64,000 bases of DNA from Aurelia coerulea (lineage: Eukaryota > Cnidaria > Scyphozoa > Semaeostomeae > Ulmaridae): positions 12,849,001 to 12,913,000 of the forward strand of contig CM076955.1 in the NCBI GenBank assembly GCA_039566865.1, given 5' to 3'. The translations under genes were made by a program, and so were the position numbers. Within the stretch, counting starts at the first letter, position 1. Every line of letters starts with the position of its first letter. The notes under the pieces were generated by a model that was not told where the DNA came from, did no database searches, and saw only the letters and a list, made by a program, of their open reading frames with translations. Shown piece by piece: positions 1-11,348 of the stretch.

Positions 1-898
1 AAATTCCCTCTCATTGCCATGAGAAGTTAGGAAGATCTTAATTACACAGAAAATTTTCAATAATCAAACAATGCGTTGGTAAGCTATCTTTGATGATTAG
101 CTTTTGTTACAATAGTCTTTGCAACAGCTTTTCTCGTAAAGATAATTTCTCTGTAAATACAATGAACGGATTTTCACTCAATTAAGGTATATCTTATGTT
201 GTAATTGGTGTCAAATAAATTTCGATAAAAAATTTTGCATTCACAAAGTTTTCTAGAAACATTTTGTCTTGGGGGTTATGCCCACCTGTTTGTTAATTCA
301 TTGAACTTTTCGACTGTCCTTAGTTTATGGTCTGATAAAAACTATAATGTGCGAAAAACTATCTTCCATGTTTTAGATAATGTGACTGCACTAGAATAGA
401 AACTGCATAACAATAAAAAGGCAGATCTATACCCCGATCACATAGAAATTAAAATCGATTTTGATGCAAATAAAACCCGCTTTACCAAGACAAAGTTCAC
501 ACCTCGATTAAACCAGTTTTATGTATTGAAAACGTAGCTAAACCTCCTTAATCTAGTTTGTAATTCTGGTTTGACTAAAACTGGTTTTAAAGTAAATGCG
601 GTTTAAGTTGTGAAAACTTGTTACCAAGCAATTAGTAAAGTTAGCCTTAGGCAACGGAAAAACCATTCTAAATTTGCAGAAAAACTGTACTCCAAGATTT
701 TCCTGAGGAACTCGAACGAAGGACTCGCAATTATTTTTGGAATTTTTAGAAAGCATTTTCAGCTTCAAAGCAATGAAAAGTTAAGTTATCAGCAAATGCC
801 GCTACTATTGAATGGATTAAAAAACCAAGCATTACCGGCTTCAACAAGGAGATATCGCAATTTTTTTGGAATTTTTATAGTAAGCAATCAGCACTTAC
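1..898. other. ABCA intron or downstream sequence, nothing recognised
   Basis: AT-rich sequence following exon I of the minus-strand ABCA gene. I looked for the rest of TMD2 and NBD2 (Walker A, signature) on the minus strand and saw neither. Short open frames here show no family resemblance. Confidence 0.6.
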
Positions 899-1145
899 CA
901 GCGTACAAGGAGCGGGAACGTTGAAAGCAGCAAAGATGATAATAATCAGAACAACTGGAACTAAATAGTTGATTAAATCCCAAGCGAAGGATGCTGTCCA
1001 ATAGCAGAACGGATCAACGCCACTAACAAACTGAAGATGCTTGGCTTTACTTGCTTTCTCTTGGACAAGAAAAATCACAAAACTTGAGGCCAGGAAAGCC
1101 ATCCCAAACAGAATATTGAACGATATATTGAATCCAACTCCACTC
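899..1145 (-). CDS. ABCA3-like: ABCA transporter, exon I (membrane helices of TMD2)
   Basis: About 82 residues: GFNISFNILFGMAFLASSFV, then IFLVQEKASKAKHLQFVSGV, then DLINYLVPVVLIIIIFAAF. The AKHLQFVSGV coupling segment and flanking helices are diagnostic of ABCA TMD2 and resemble ABCA3. The acceptor is the second of two nearby AGs (CCAACAG); only it keeps the frame with exon H. The donor is a consensus GTAAGT. Exons for the remaining TMD2 helices and NBD2 must lie left of the window. Confidence 0.9.
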
Positions 1146-1364
1146 CTGTTGGCTGAAGACAATGATCATATTCTAAACTTCACTTGATATATCAAGCAGT
1201 TTCAAGCCATATAAATACGTAAGTTTCTGCCTCGTAAAAATTTAAAGGAAAAGGCCTCTTCATTTCAGGCCGTTTTAGAAGATTTATAAAGGAATCTGCA
1301 GCAGAAAATGTTCCGAAACTTTGAAAAGGAATGGCAAATCAAAGCCCCGTCAACTTTAACTTAA

Positions 1365-1815
1365 CGAAAATTCAAACTGATTCTTCATTTATGTAAAGCG
1401 TCTGATCGTTGAGCGAAATCGTTGTAATAAAGTTCCCAGTTTGAAAAGGAATGGCCAGTTTAAGCTAGGAAATCTTTTGAATCTAACTAAAAGTGACGGC
1501 ATTGAAAAAAGACAGATATTGCAACGAAAAATTATAGTCGCTAGTTGTAGTCAATCAACGGATAACATTCTAGCTGGTATCGTTATACAAATTTCATCAA
1601 GTAGTATTCAGAAATTGTTGATCATCTGGAAGTGATTTAAAACTGTTGGACAAATCTAACATAAAACAAGTTCGAAATTGTTGTTTTCTCGCATTGTAGC
1701 GAGAATTCTCGGATCGGACAATTTAATCTTAACTTGTCCAAAATTTAAAATGACTTTTCATTGGTGTAAAGTGTCTGAACATTGAGCGAGATTGTTTTAA
1801 TAAAGTTCTCCGTAT
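1365..1815. repeat. Diverged direct repeat pair in ABCA intron
   Basis: Two copies of a segment of about 75 bases, at about 1382-1440 and about 1752-1815. Both contain GTAAAG, a GTCTGA, TTGAGCGA and a closing AATAAAGTTC. They are in the same orientation about 370 bases apart. Nature unknown; probably fragments of one dispersed repeat. Confidence 0.5.
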
Positions 1816-2225
1816 CTCAGATAACATTATTACTTTTCCAAAGCTTAGATACGTATCTGGGGGCTATGTCTCCAAATTTCGGTCGAAAAGGTGATTTTGA
1901 AGTTTTTTGATGGGCAATAGCACACAGACGTCTACCTGTTTTTCGAAAGTGAAAGCATCATTTTGAAGATAGATCTTTGTACTTCACAGAGGAAAAATCC
2001 AAACATTCATATCTCTTACGATTGCTGGGATATAAGTGGATTTTTAACGAGCATTTTTTGTTGGCTTGAGTGAAGCCACCCAACAAACATCATAAAACAA
2101 TGGCGAACAATGGCCACGTGCCGTGTTTTTCTATATTTACAGTTGGTTTTTTCTAGTTAACAACAACTAATTAATACCAACTATTTACAATACACAATAT
2201 AACGAAAAAAGATAAAAACCCTAAA

Positions 2226-3259
2226 TTAAGTGCAATTGTAGCACGTACAGTTGTTGCCATCCCAGCAACGTATTCCTTTTTTCAATTTCGCGAGAGAAGT
2301 TGTCAATTTTAGGTCATCATCAAAGGTATTCCACAATAGACTCCCTCTAAAGGATAGGGAATTTATTCCGTAGCGCTGAGAACTCATTGGGGGGAGCTTG
2401 CATAGTTCCATAGTACGAAGGTTATAGGGAACATCATTTTTAACAAAATATTCCCACATGTGCCCTGGCTTGAGATGGTTGATTGATTTGTAGATTTCAA
2501 CCATGACATTTTGCAGGTTCTTTATGTCTTTTCTTTGCTTCATCCCTCTTTAAAAGTTCCTCAAGTGTGGATTCATAGTCTCTTTATAAAGTTCTCAGTG
2601 CACACTTGTGGGTCCTATTAATTTTGTTCTCCTAAATATGGTCTTAACCTTCCAAATGCATGCCCTTTTTGGTTGACCTTCTTACATAGCTCTTTCACGT
2701 GCACTTCAAACTTAAATGTGTTGTCAATGTTTACACCTAAAAGTTTTATATGTTCGCTTGATGGAATCCATTGGCCCTTCATGTTAAGGCATAGTTTACT
2801 TGTGCCCTTTAGCCCCAAAAACATCATTTGGAATGTTAAAGGATTGGCACTCATGCCGTTGTCAGTACACAATTGCATTAATTCCTGTAGGTCACCCTCC
2901 AATCTAATCATGACTGCGTCTATAGATGTATCACACGCGTAAATGGTCGTGTCATCAGCAAAGTTACATATCTCAAATTCCAATTCCACGTAAAATCAAT
3001 CGAGTATAAAGATATTGAAAAGTAAGAATCCAAGAACAGACCCCTGTGGTATACCAATTAAGATATGCTGCAGTGTGGCATATGTGGAGCTATATGTGGA
3101 GCCTATTTTGACCCTTTGTGGTCGGTTTGTCAAGTAACTATAAATTAGTTTTAGAGCATTTCTCTTGAACCCATAGGCGGTGTTATCAGATTTGTTTACA
3201 GTTTGGTGACGGAGCTCCTTTAATTTACTTAAACGCTTCAAATTCTTGTCACATAACAA
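2226..3259 (-). pseudogene. Non-LTR retrotransposon reverse transcriptase fragment
   Basis: Relic of a LINE-type ORF2, antisense in + coordinates and sense to the ABCA gene. Upstream part (2996-3259) has IGIPQGSVLG, RT motif B. The next block (2618-2989) has FADDTTIYACD, the catalytic YADD-type motif, and LGVNIDNTFKFEVHV. The last (2226-2543) has the C-terminal tail NLRTMELCKLP, SFRGSLLWNT and a terminal Cys-rich CTCYNC. An in-frame stop separates the first two blocks and a frameshift precedes the third, so it is dead. The 5' part (endonuclease, RT fingers) is missing. It lies in the exon H-I intron. Confidence 0.85.
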
Positions 3260-3915
3260 ACAAATCCTTTCACGAAAGTCACTCGAAAGTATCGTGTACC
3301 AAGCATCAATTCAAATACGTTTAGACACACATGCTTGCTGTTCATCTTATCCTTATAGACGACAACAAAACAGATGGCGTCGGGGGGCTTTTGACCAAGG
3401 TGAATTACGTTTAATGATGAAATTTCTATAACAGAACTTCACAAGCAAGAAACAACATAGTTTCCTGAGAGCAAGTGTTATGAACACAAACAAGGCATCA
3501 GCATGTTGCTGAGAGGCTCAGCTACTCTTGAGATGCTGTGTGGTCAGTTTAAGCTCTGCTTACCATCAGAAAAAACAGCTTCAAAATATGGCAATTCGTT
3601 CATGTTCTGTCTATTCCCTCCTTTTCCAGTCCATGATTTGGAATGTGTGAAAAAAACGAAGTTTGAATGAGAAACAGAGGTCAATCATTATTGAAACAGC
3701 AAATTTCCCCCTGCCGACTCCGAATCCATCGCTACATTGAGATTTCACAAAATGTTGACCAGAAAGGGATGGCAATTATTTATAGCAAAGCCTTGAAACT
3801 AAACGGTGATACAAAGCACTTGCCAATAACTTTTGATTTCAGAGAGCTGGTAATGATCTAGCTCGTGAAGTTTATTTTTGGGTCACCCGGTAGAATCAAT
3901 GTTGATTCCGTTATA
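3260..3915. other. Intronic stretch, little recognisable
   Basis: No exon or repeat array seen. The last part (about 3850-3895) ends in GGGTCACCCGGTAGA and resembles 58860-58920, which ends GGGTGACCCGGTAGA, suggesting two copies of the same element terminus. Confidence 0.4.
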
Positions 3916-4419
3916 CAGTGTGTTTCAGAAAAAACGCAACCCACCTTTACTCGGGATTCTTCAGGAAATAATAATATTTGAATCAATTTGATTATTAATA
4001 CCTGAAAGTGCAATCAATCTTCTTTCCAGTGTTATCCAGGTTTGGCGTATTAATTGAATTATTCACCATTTAATTTACGTTTCCGTAACTATTTCAGATG
4101 CCATAAAATGACAGCACAATTACAAAGACGAGAACCCATCTTTGTGAGAACTTATTTTATCATTCTTAATAAATGCATTTAATGGGAATAAATTTGTCTT
4201 TTCCCTACCTTGGGGCATCAACTTAAGTGCTTCTAGGCCTGAAATGTTGAGAACAAATCTGTTTCCTGATTTTTACGGTAAAAAGGCCTTGATTTCGCCT
4301 TATCATTCGAAAGAAGAAAGATTGTACTTTCAGATGGTACACTTTACACATATTAAAATCTTCTCATTTTCTAAAGATTTTCAATTATAGTTGGGTTGCG
4401 TTAATTCTGAAACACACTT
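3916..4419. mobile_element. Mariner-type MITE, 504 bp
   Basis: Left end CAGTGTGTTTCAGAA followed by AACGCAACCCA; the right end is its inverted copy (TGGGTTGCGTTAATTCTG, AAACACACTT). Flanked by TA on both sides (3914-3915 and 4420-4421), the target duplication of Tc1/mariner elements. No transposase frame inside, so non-autonomous. It sits in the ABCA exon H-I intron. Confidence 0.8.
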
Positions 4420-4581
4420 TACAACACAAAGCATCTTGGTAAAGTGCAAACTTAGGAAGGTAGATTGCTTTTTCCCCAAAAGTTTCTTTCCAAGTGTCAA
4501 TAAGCTTAATCATCATAATCTTTTGTAATAATTGGATGAAATCCTGTACCATATGATAGGGGTGCCTAAATGACAACAAAC

Positions 4582-4750
4582 CTGCTGAGATCATCAATGG
4601 ACTGTGATGTTGTCCTTGGCAATGGATGATTGATGGTTGTAATGCTTCCTGTTGTCTTTGTGTAATACCTGTGAATAGCGTTGTCAAGTGCATTGAGAGT
4701 CACTGGTGTTGAATGAAAAGCAGCATTATTGAACCAAGCTGTAATGCTTA
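4582..4750 (-). CDS. ABCA3-like: ABCA transporter, exon H (extracytoplasmic loop 2)
   Basis: About 56 residues: ITAWFNNAAFHSTPVTLNAL and DNAIHRYY, then INHPLPRT. This is the hallmark loop sequence of ABCA proteins (W.NN..yHs....lN...NA....., followed by NhPl). Acceptor TTCCCTAG, donor GTTTGT. Codons split at both borders match exons G and I. A mariner-type MITE lies about 160 bases downstream in the following intron. Confidence 0.9.
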
Positions 4751-5940
4751 CTAGGGAAGAAAAAGACAACATTGCAGGCTACGCACGAAGGGAGGAGAAG
4801 AAACTTTCAAACGAGATAAGGCACTCTTCCTGTCTACAAAGCAATGGTTTATTAGCCTTTGTTGACAGATCAAACAAATCTACCACGTTCTCTTACCATA
4901 ATTCAGATTCAAAATGAACGCCTTCCGCTAATCTGAGCCACCTCTTTTTGAACATACGAATTTCAATAAACGCTGCCCTAACAAATGCCTCTCCTAATAA
5001 ATGCCTCATTTGGATAATAGCCAAGAATTCAAAGCGGCGTTATCTAAAGAAAAAAGACAAGGAAAAAGGCGACATAATTTCAACCAAGTCAATGAGTTTC
5101 ACCTTACCCATCAATTAAGTGCGGAAAACATCGACATTGAATTGTAACTTAAATATTTCTGTTGCAAATTTGATAAATACATTTTAGAAATCCAGTCTAG
5201 TAGTGACATCCCTTGCGCAAAAATCAAGCAGTGTCATTTTGACCAAATCGATATCGCATCGAGAAAAACGACTTGATTTAACAAGATATCGCAAAACATA
5301 AATATTCATCTTGTACTATTTCTGCAAAGCAAATGTTTCCGTTCTCAACGCAAGTTTCGTCTTTGTAAAACAAAATTTAACGCATTTTGCTTGAAAAGAG
5401 AGTTCGGGTAAGTTGTTTGAATATGCCTGACCACGAACTTTCACATTGTGGTCTTTGTTGCGAACAATTTCTCATGAAATGTGAGAGCTGTTATGTAAGC
5501 GCCAAACAAAAATGACATTAAACTATCTATAATCTGAAAATACAATCAGGGGCAAAACTCAAGGCACTCTTCCATACTTTAGACGATTTTTTTAGTTATT
5601 GACCCCCCTCCCCCTTGTTTGATGTTGATAGAGAAAAATGTATACTGCAAGCCTCTCAAGTCACCCGCGAGCTGAAAAATTAACAATATTGATATGGGGG
5701 TGGATAGGGAACCAAAAAATTGATTTTGTCACAGGTGAGAAGTTTCCAACACATAGGCACCTAGACTCAAATCTCAGTATCGCTCATTGAATCAAAAAAA
5801 TCAGATTAAAAATATTGAATGAATACAAGGAATCACGTCCTAAGTCTACGTACTCCCTTCTTTTTTTGCCCAAGATTGTAGTAGTTGCCATCATAACTTC
5901 GGCACAATCTCTAAGACTACAAATTGAATAGGAGGAACAA
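4751..5940. other. ABCA intron, nothing recognised
   Basis: AT-rich intron between exons G and H with no exon, RNA gene, array or transposon end that I can support. Confidence 0.5.
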
Positions 5941-5951
5941 TAGAATAGAAA

Positions 5952-6125
5952 TCGAGGGAATGGCTCAGTGGTAGCGATCGAGCCTGCTACGTAGAGAGAG
6001 GAAAGTCGCCAGCTCTCCGTAAATCCAGGCTACATGAACACGAGGCGTGGTCACACAATGAGAGGAGGGACCAGGACGGTGTTTCGACAAGCTTAGCTTC
6101 TCACTGTCCTAAAACCACCTTCGGA
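5952..6125 (+). mobile_element. Possible tRNA-related SINE fragment
   Basis: Begins with TGGCTCAGTGGTAG, a good match to the RNA polymerase III A box of tRNA genes, followed by an about 120-base unrelated body. No convincing B box (GGTTCGANTCC) was found and it does not fold as a tRNA cloverleaf by eye, so it is not called a tRNA gene. Confidence 0.35.
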
Positions 6126-7062
6126 TGCTAAGTAGCTACATTGAAAAAAGAATGGAAATATTTATACTCTTACATTTGTCAGCATTTTGTTTCATTGCAA
6201 GTGCAATCAGACATTCTTTGTTGAATTCTCCAATATCTTTGGCTGATTTCTTCAGAATATATGACGTCATATTACCACTTGATAATTGCGTAACGTCTCT
6301 GGTCTCTGTTTCTGATCCTGAAAATTGTTCTTTGTATGAGGCTATTAATTTCTTACTTTCTTCCGAGCTGTTGAAAGAAAATAAACAATTATGGATGGAT
6401 GGTATTTTTTTAAATCGTAAAAATACGTTGCAATATGGAATAAGATCTGTCAGATACACAGGTGCTAAATCCTGGAATGACATTCCTATCATCATCAAGC
6501 AATGCCCCTCAAAATTAAGTTTTCGCCGGCAATTGAAAATCCATTTGTTCGCAACAAAATATTAAATATTAGTATTTAAATCCACGATTTTGGTTGCATT
6601 TTTCAGTCAAGGCTGTAAATCTCAAAATTCCTTAAAGCATGATGACTTTGGAGTGGCTTTGGTGGGCTCTTGCTTTTGGGGCCTGTTCTGGGTACAAAAC
6701 CCTTCCGTGGCGTTAGCTGTGGATTTGGGTTTTTTGCCTGGAGTGGGCTCCGTGGGCTTGGGGTCACTGTGGTCATTCTGGGTCTCTTGCACATAACGCA
6801 TCTTTTGGAATCATACTGATTACTGAAAATACCGATTTTTTTTAATAGGGGGTGCTCTCTCCTCGAGTAGTCTATCTACTGAGAGAGCTCCTCCTTTAGG
6901 AAATTCCCCACATACAGTTTTCATATGTTCTCTTCCTTAGTTTAATTCTAGGTGCTTGTATCGTTTGTTATTATCTGTATTATTGTATTTAATGTATTTT
7001 GTATTGAAAATTGTATGTTGAGTGAATTTTAAAATGAAAACTGAACTGAACTGAACTGAATT
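6125..7062 (+). mobile_element. Non-LTR retrotransposon 3' end with (GAACT)n tail
   Basis: 5'-truncated LINE-type element. The open frame 6125-6565 ends with the RT C-terminal tail pattern (NTLQYGIRSVRYTGAKSWND, then RRQLKIHLF). It is followed by a 3' untranslated region containing a hairpin-like segment near 6848-6895 (CTCTCCTCGAGTAG, then CTACTGAGAGAG), and ends in a short pentanucleotide microsatellite (GAACT repeats, 7040-7060). Tail microsatellites of this kind mark the 3' end of many non-LTR retrotransposons. Located in the ABCA exon G-H intron, antisense to the gene. Confidence 0.75.
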
Positions 7063-7690
7063 AATAAATACTACTTGGAATACCAGAACACATGTTTGAA
7101 AAAAGGAGGAAATATCTAATTGTGTTGCTTATTTCAAACGTCTTCTTTTGACTGAGGTATAAGGAAATTTGAAGCAATGGATTAGAGACTGGCTAACGTG
7201 GAAAAAATAAGCAGCCATTACGTAGCGCAGAAGGAAAGCACCAGCATTTTAACAATGGTTGCAAGCTTTTTGTCGCAAGAAACGTCAAGCAACTCATATA
7301 CCCTGGTGTATTCATAATGCACAAGTACGGTAACTATACGTCAGAAGCTCCTCCGTAAACCAGGGATGCTTGAGGGACTTTGTTCTTTGATATATTGACA
7401 ATGCAAAGCAAACGAAAAATAAACCGTTTTTTGTTTGTTCAAAAAGGGACAGAGCTATGTACCCAGAGCCACGACTCCAACATCTCCAGTTCAGGTTATG
7501 TTCTTTGTTTCCTTGAATAACTAAGGCGAAGGTGAAGTTGAGGTTTTCAGCGCCAAACGCTTGGATCGCAGAAGTAGAGAAGACCTAATCGAGTTCACGA
7601 CCCCGGTCATGACGCTCAAGTGGTATGGCTCTACCTGGGACCAAGCCTTGTCCGCTTGACTGTTCTGGCTGCAAATTCAGAAGATTACAC
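7063..7690. other. Intronic stretch before exon G donor
   Basis: No recognisable feature. Confidence 0.4.
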
Positions 7691-8098
7691 CAATGCGCCA
7701 CACGACATGAGAGCCAAACTGAAGAAAAGTTTCGACGAACCTCGTCATGACAGAATAAGGCACACGATTATCTTTAAACATCTCTGTATTCAAAGTTCTT
7801 GCTGGTGAATCGGTGGGTTGTGGAAAAGTCTTAGCAACGATCATGGCCATAAGAGTCCAAAAGCCAGGCATCAGTAGCTGAGTCACAATTGATCTCTTGT
7901 ATCGTTTAGAGTTCAAGAAGCGTTTCACAAACATCGCTTTCCATTTCTGCTTGAATAACGTGATTCCAGAGTTTCGATGTGTATTCATGCCTGAAAAGCT
8001 GCCTTCAAACATTGGAATTGGTTCTCCAGATGACAGTGTTTCGGTGTTGGTCGTCGAATTTGACCCATAGCCATTCTCACTGCTTGCTGCTCGTGGTG
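7691..8098 (-). CDS. ABCA3-like: ABCA transporter, exon G (linker and first TM helix of TMD2)
   Basis: The largest exon, about 136 residues. A Ser/Thr/Asn-rich linker is followed by LFKQKWKAMFVKRFLNSKRY and then the hydrophobic segment IVTQLLMPGFWTLMAMIVA, the first membrane helix of the second transmembrane domain. The rest is the start of the large extracytoplasmic loop. Acceptor ACTTTCAG; the donor I chose is ATTG/GTGTAAT because it is the only one that keeps the frame with exon H, but it is not a strong consensus, so the exact 3' end is less certain than the rest. Confidence 0.87.
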
Positions 8099-8499
8099 CT
8101 GAAAGTGAGTACAAAAGCCTTTTTTATTAAGTTTCGTATTATTTACGGTACAACCGGGTGAATCAACCAAATTCATAATTCAAGATTCCTCTGAAATTTC
8201 TGCCTTAAAGAGACATTACCACCCAAGGTCCTTTGCGGGCACGATACAATTCCAGACGGTCTGAAAATCAAATTTGGCCTGAATGGAAACCATGGACTCA
8301 GACTATAGTAATTAAACTGATAGAAAATTTTACATACTTGTTAAAATTGTGCAATGATAGAGTCTGCATAAATGTAAATCACTAATAATACGGTAATACC
8401 AGCTGCAATAAAATAACTTTTTAATCAGACTGAACAAGATTCAAAAATGGATTGAGATTTAAAATGAGATCCAGAACTGAAAATTGCAAATATACATAC

Positions 8500-8718
8500 A
8501 TTGTGATTTTGCACTAAGTTGCCGATAAAGCTTCTTTGAAAGTGTTTCAGACCCAATGCTTTCTTCTTCTTTCACTTTCAAGAAAACTTCTTCAAGAGTC
8601 GTTACTGAAGCTCCGTAGCTTGAAATTCCATATTCGGTTTTGTTTTCTTCTAAATCTGTGAATAATGCTTCGAACTTCTTGGATTGTTCACTTGGAAGCA
8701 CGTAAGACAGCTCAAGTC
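8500..8718 (-). CDS. ABCA3-like: ABCA transporter, exon F (regulatory extension after NBD1)
   Basis: About 73 residues. [20 protein letters not shown] and [20 protein letters not shown] match the ABCA-specific C-terminal extension of each NBD (usual form LP....F..LF..LE, YGIS..S..TLEEVFL). Acceptor TTCCCAG, donor GTATGT. It joins exons E and G in frame. After VFLKV the sequence becomes a low-conservation linker ([14 protein letters not shown]). Confidence 0.9.
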
Positions 8719-9994
8719 CTGGGAACATGAAAAGTTTTAGATTTTAAGTTAAATTTTACATTTAAAAGAACAAAAAGACGTGAAGATTCCATTGATTCTT
8801 GATTGCAATACTAGATTTCTAAATTTCTTTGAAAAATTTATGAATGGGCCTTTTAGCTATTCTAAAAAAGAATCTGGATCGAACGATATCTGATATATTT
8901 TGAAGAATTTTCAAATGTGAACAACAGTGATAGGAGCTCTAATGTCACTCAAGCGAACCTTTCGTATAAAAATGTATGAAGATATCCCTCGATCCAGAAT
9001 GTTTTGTAGAAGAGCTAAGAGGTCTATGGCAACTGTCAGCATCAACCCAATTAAAAACATCTATTCTGTATCGGATGACCCAAAACGAACGTTTTTATGT
9101 AGCTTTTCGTAATTGTATATGTAGATGTAATTTAGTTTAGTGTTTTATGTCGAGATGTCATGGGTTCTTGCTTCCCGGGTTATCATCTTTAGTTATGTAG
9201 TTAAGTAATTTGTAAGTATAGTCCTAAGTACCTCGTTCTTGTAAGTTTTTATATTGAATATAAAAAAAAATGTGCAATTCAACTCTTCGTTACAATTTTT
9301 GTCATAGCTTAAATGACAAAGCATTATCTCATGAGATGGCTAGGCTCTCCCACTACATGCCTATACCAAATTTTTGCTCAAAACGTTTGCTTTCAGGAAG
9401 TTAGGCGCGATCTACCTTGTGGGGTTTTTTGGGAAACCCAGCATGAATGCGCATGGTTTAAACTGTACTAACTAAATACCTGGCCTCGCACTTTTTACAA
9501 GCAAGAAAATTAATAACAAGCACTCGTTAAAATTGCCAGGAATACCGTGCGTACCAAAGAGAGTTTACAACTGTATGTGATTGGGAAGCACCAGATATGT
9601 GCTTAGTTTGAATGCCGTTCGACTTGCAGAAATTAGATATATTGCAGTCACATGCTTTACCTTGATTTGTTTCCAACAGTTTAACTACGTATGCATAATA
9701 ATTATGCATAATACGATTTGCCATAGGAAATGCTAATCTTTCTAGCCTAAGGAGGTAACGTATTGCTTGAAAATACTATAACAATCCTTTGATTCAGTTT
9801 GGGATAACATCGAAACCTCAAGATTCTATTCTAAATTGTGGCTCGTTAGTTTGTCCTGGAATAAGAAATATATCTTAAAGTAATTTCCTTGAAGAAAAAT
9901 TAACTAACTGCAGTAACAAAATCAAATGTGACAAAACATTATTACAAGGAACGAACAAAATGAGCTATCTGTATTCGGTTGTATGATCATATGT
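8719..9994. other. ABCA intron, nothing recognised
   Basis: AT-rich intron between exons E and F. No open frame with family resemblance. Confidence 0.5.
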
Positions 9995-10190
9995 GGGGTG
10001 GGTGGCCGAGCGGTTTCTACAGTTTCCGTCAGGTGACTGAAGTTAAGCTCGGTCGAGTGAGGTCAAACTGCGGAAGGGTGACCACTCGGAGGTCTGACAT
10101 CGCAACTCACCTTTGCCGTCCTTCGGAAGGAACGTTAAACTAGGGGTCCCATGCCTGGATGTGGCATACATAATGGACTTAAATTAGCTT
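9995..10190 (+). mobile_element. SINE with 5S rRNA/tRNA-like head
   Basis: The head contains GGTGGCCGAGCGGTTT (tRNA-type A box) and GAAGTTAAGCTCGGTCGAG, which resembles the internal control region of 5S rRNA (GAAGTTAAGCAGGGTCGGG), followed by GGAAGGGTGACCACTCGGA in the place of the 5S GATGGGAGACCGCCTGGGA. The tail has TCCTTCGGAAGGAACGTTAA, then ACTAGGGGTCCC, a tail form shared by many animal SINEs. Probably a 5S-derived or composite SINE. It lies in the ABCA exon E-F intron. Confidence 0.6.
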
Positions 10191-10362
10191 TGAATAGTTA
10201 GAAATGATGATTTTCATTCAAAAGGTTTAACGTGGAGCTAACAACCCTGAGTATACTAAGAACATAAATCAAAAGATTGTAAGGAAAAGCTGCATTACTT
10301 ATATCCTTAAAATGAGATGCATCTCTCTTTACAGACAGTTTAAAGGATTTTTAGATACTCAC

Positions 10363-10545
10363 CGACATCATTTTCGAGTTTTGCATGAGACACATGTTTC
10401 CTGACAACTGCTGTTATTTGTTTCACTTGACAATCCTCGGATTTCACAATGACCATGTGATAACCAACACCATATTTATTCTTCAAAAACAATGATGATC
10501 CACAACATTGCACCACACCATTTGACATGATGGCAATTCGGTCTC
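10363..10545 (-). CDS. ABCA3-like: ABCA transporter, exon E (end of NBD1)
   Basis: About 61 residues: GDRIAIMSNGVVQCCGSSLF and LKNKYGVGYHMVIVK, the standard ABCA sequence after the H-loop, followed by a charged, less conserved segment ending ENDV. The acceptor is AAACAG and the donor GTGAGT. It continues in frame from exon D through a split glycine codon. This part closes NBD1 and begins the regulatory extension characteristic of ABCA transporters. Confidence 0.92.
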
Positions 10546-11114
10546 CTGTTTGAAAAAAATATTCATTTTCATCTCCACATTCTTTAATGATGGTTTTCAC
10601 AAAACTAGGCGAAAGGCTGTTTGCGAAATGGTTGTCTATCCGCCGCAGAACTGCGTTTCTAAAATTGATTGAAAATTTTGATATGAATTGGAAATTTGGA
10701 ACTTTTTGGATATTAAAACAACAACAGACAAAATCGATTGCCAAAGCTACTTCGCAGCAACAATTTCTTAAGGACATTAGCATTTGAGCCTACTACTTTT
10801 CTAAAATATTTTGTTTTCTTTACTTCAGTTGCATGCATTCCTTCTCCACACACCTCTAGAAAGACTTTTACGGAAACAAGGTATATTTTTGACCTTGTTG
10901 ATGTTATCCCTGGCTTCGGGGTGTTTTTATTTTCTCTTAAATTCTTCACTTTATCTATTCATTACTTTGTAAATTGAATGTGTTCACCTACGACCAGTTC
11001 TTGATGGAGACAATAAACAAATTTACCTACTTTCAATTGGCCATCAAAAATGGACTGTGCTGTGATGCACTAAAAGTTGAAGAGTCAATGAAAAGATTTT
11101 GTAGAAACAAGAAC
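10546..11114. other. ABCA intron between exons D and E
   Basis: No recognisable feature other than intron sequence. Confidence 0.5.
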
Positions 11115-11250
11115 CTAACAAATCAGCTTCATCCATAAAATGTGTCGTTAACAGGATCGTCCTGCCCATTCTTTCTCTCTGCAGCAAGTCCCATGTGAAA
11201 CGACGAGCAGCTGGATCCATGCCTGATGTCGGCTCATCCAGGATTACAAT
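11115..11250 (-). CDS. ABCA3-like: ABCA transporter, exon D (Walker B, D-loop, H-loop)
   Basis: Short exon, about 45 residues, below the size at which simple ORF scans find it. It reads [12 protein letters not shown] (Walker B with catalytic glutamate, then D-loop), then [20 protein letters not shown] and DEADLL, with the switch histidine of the H-loop. The acceptor TTTGCCAG and donor GTTCTT keep the frame with exons C and E. It is separated from exon C by a 6.9 kb intron filled with transposons. The motif string is the one typical of ABCA3-type NBD1. Confidence 0.92.
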
Positions 11251-11348
11251 CTGGCAAAGAAAGACGGCAAATTCAAATCTAAAATGCTAATAATAAAGTC
11301 TACAAAACAGAGCGCAAAAATTATCTACAGAGTGCAGGAAAATTACAG

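Noticed and set aside
5952..6030. tRNA gene suggested by TGGCTCAGTGGTAG
   Set aside because: No B box and no cloverleaf could be drawn; kept only as a possible SINE fragment.
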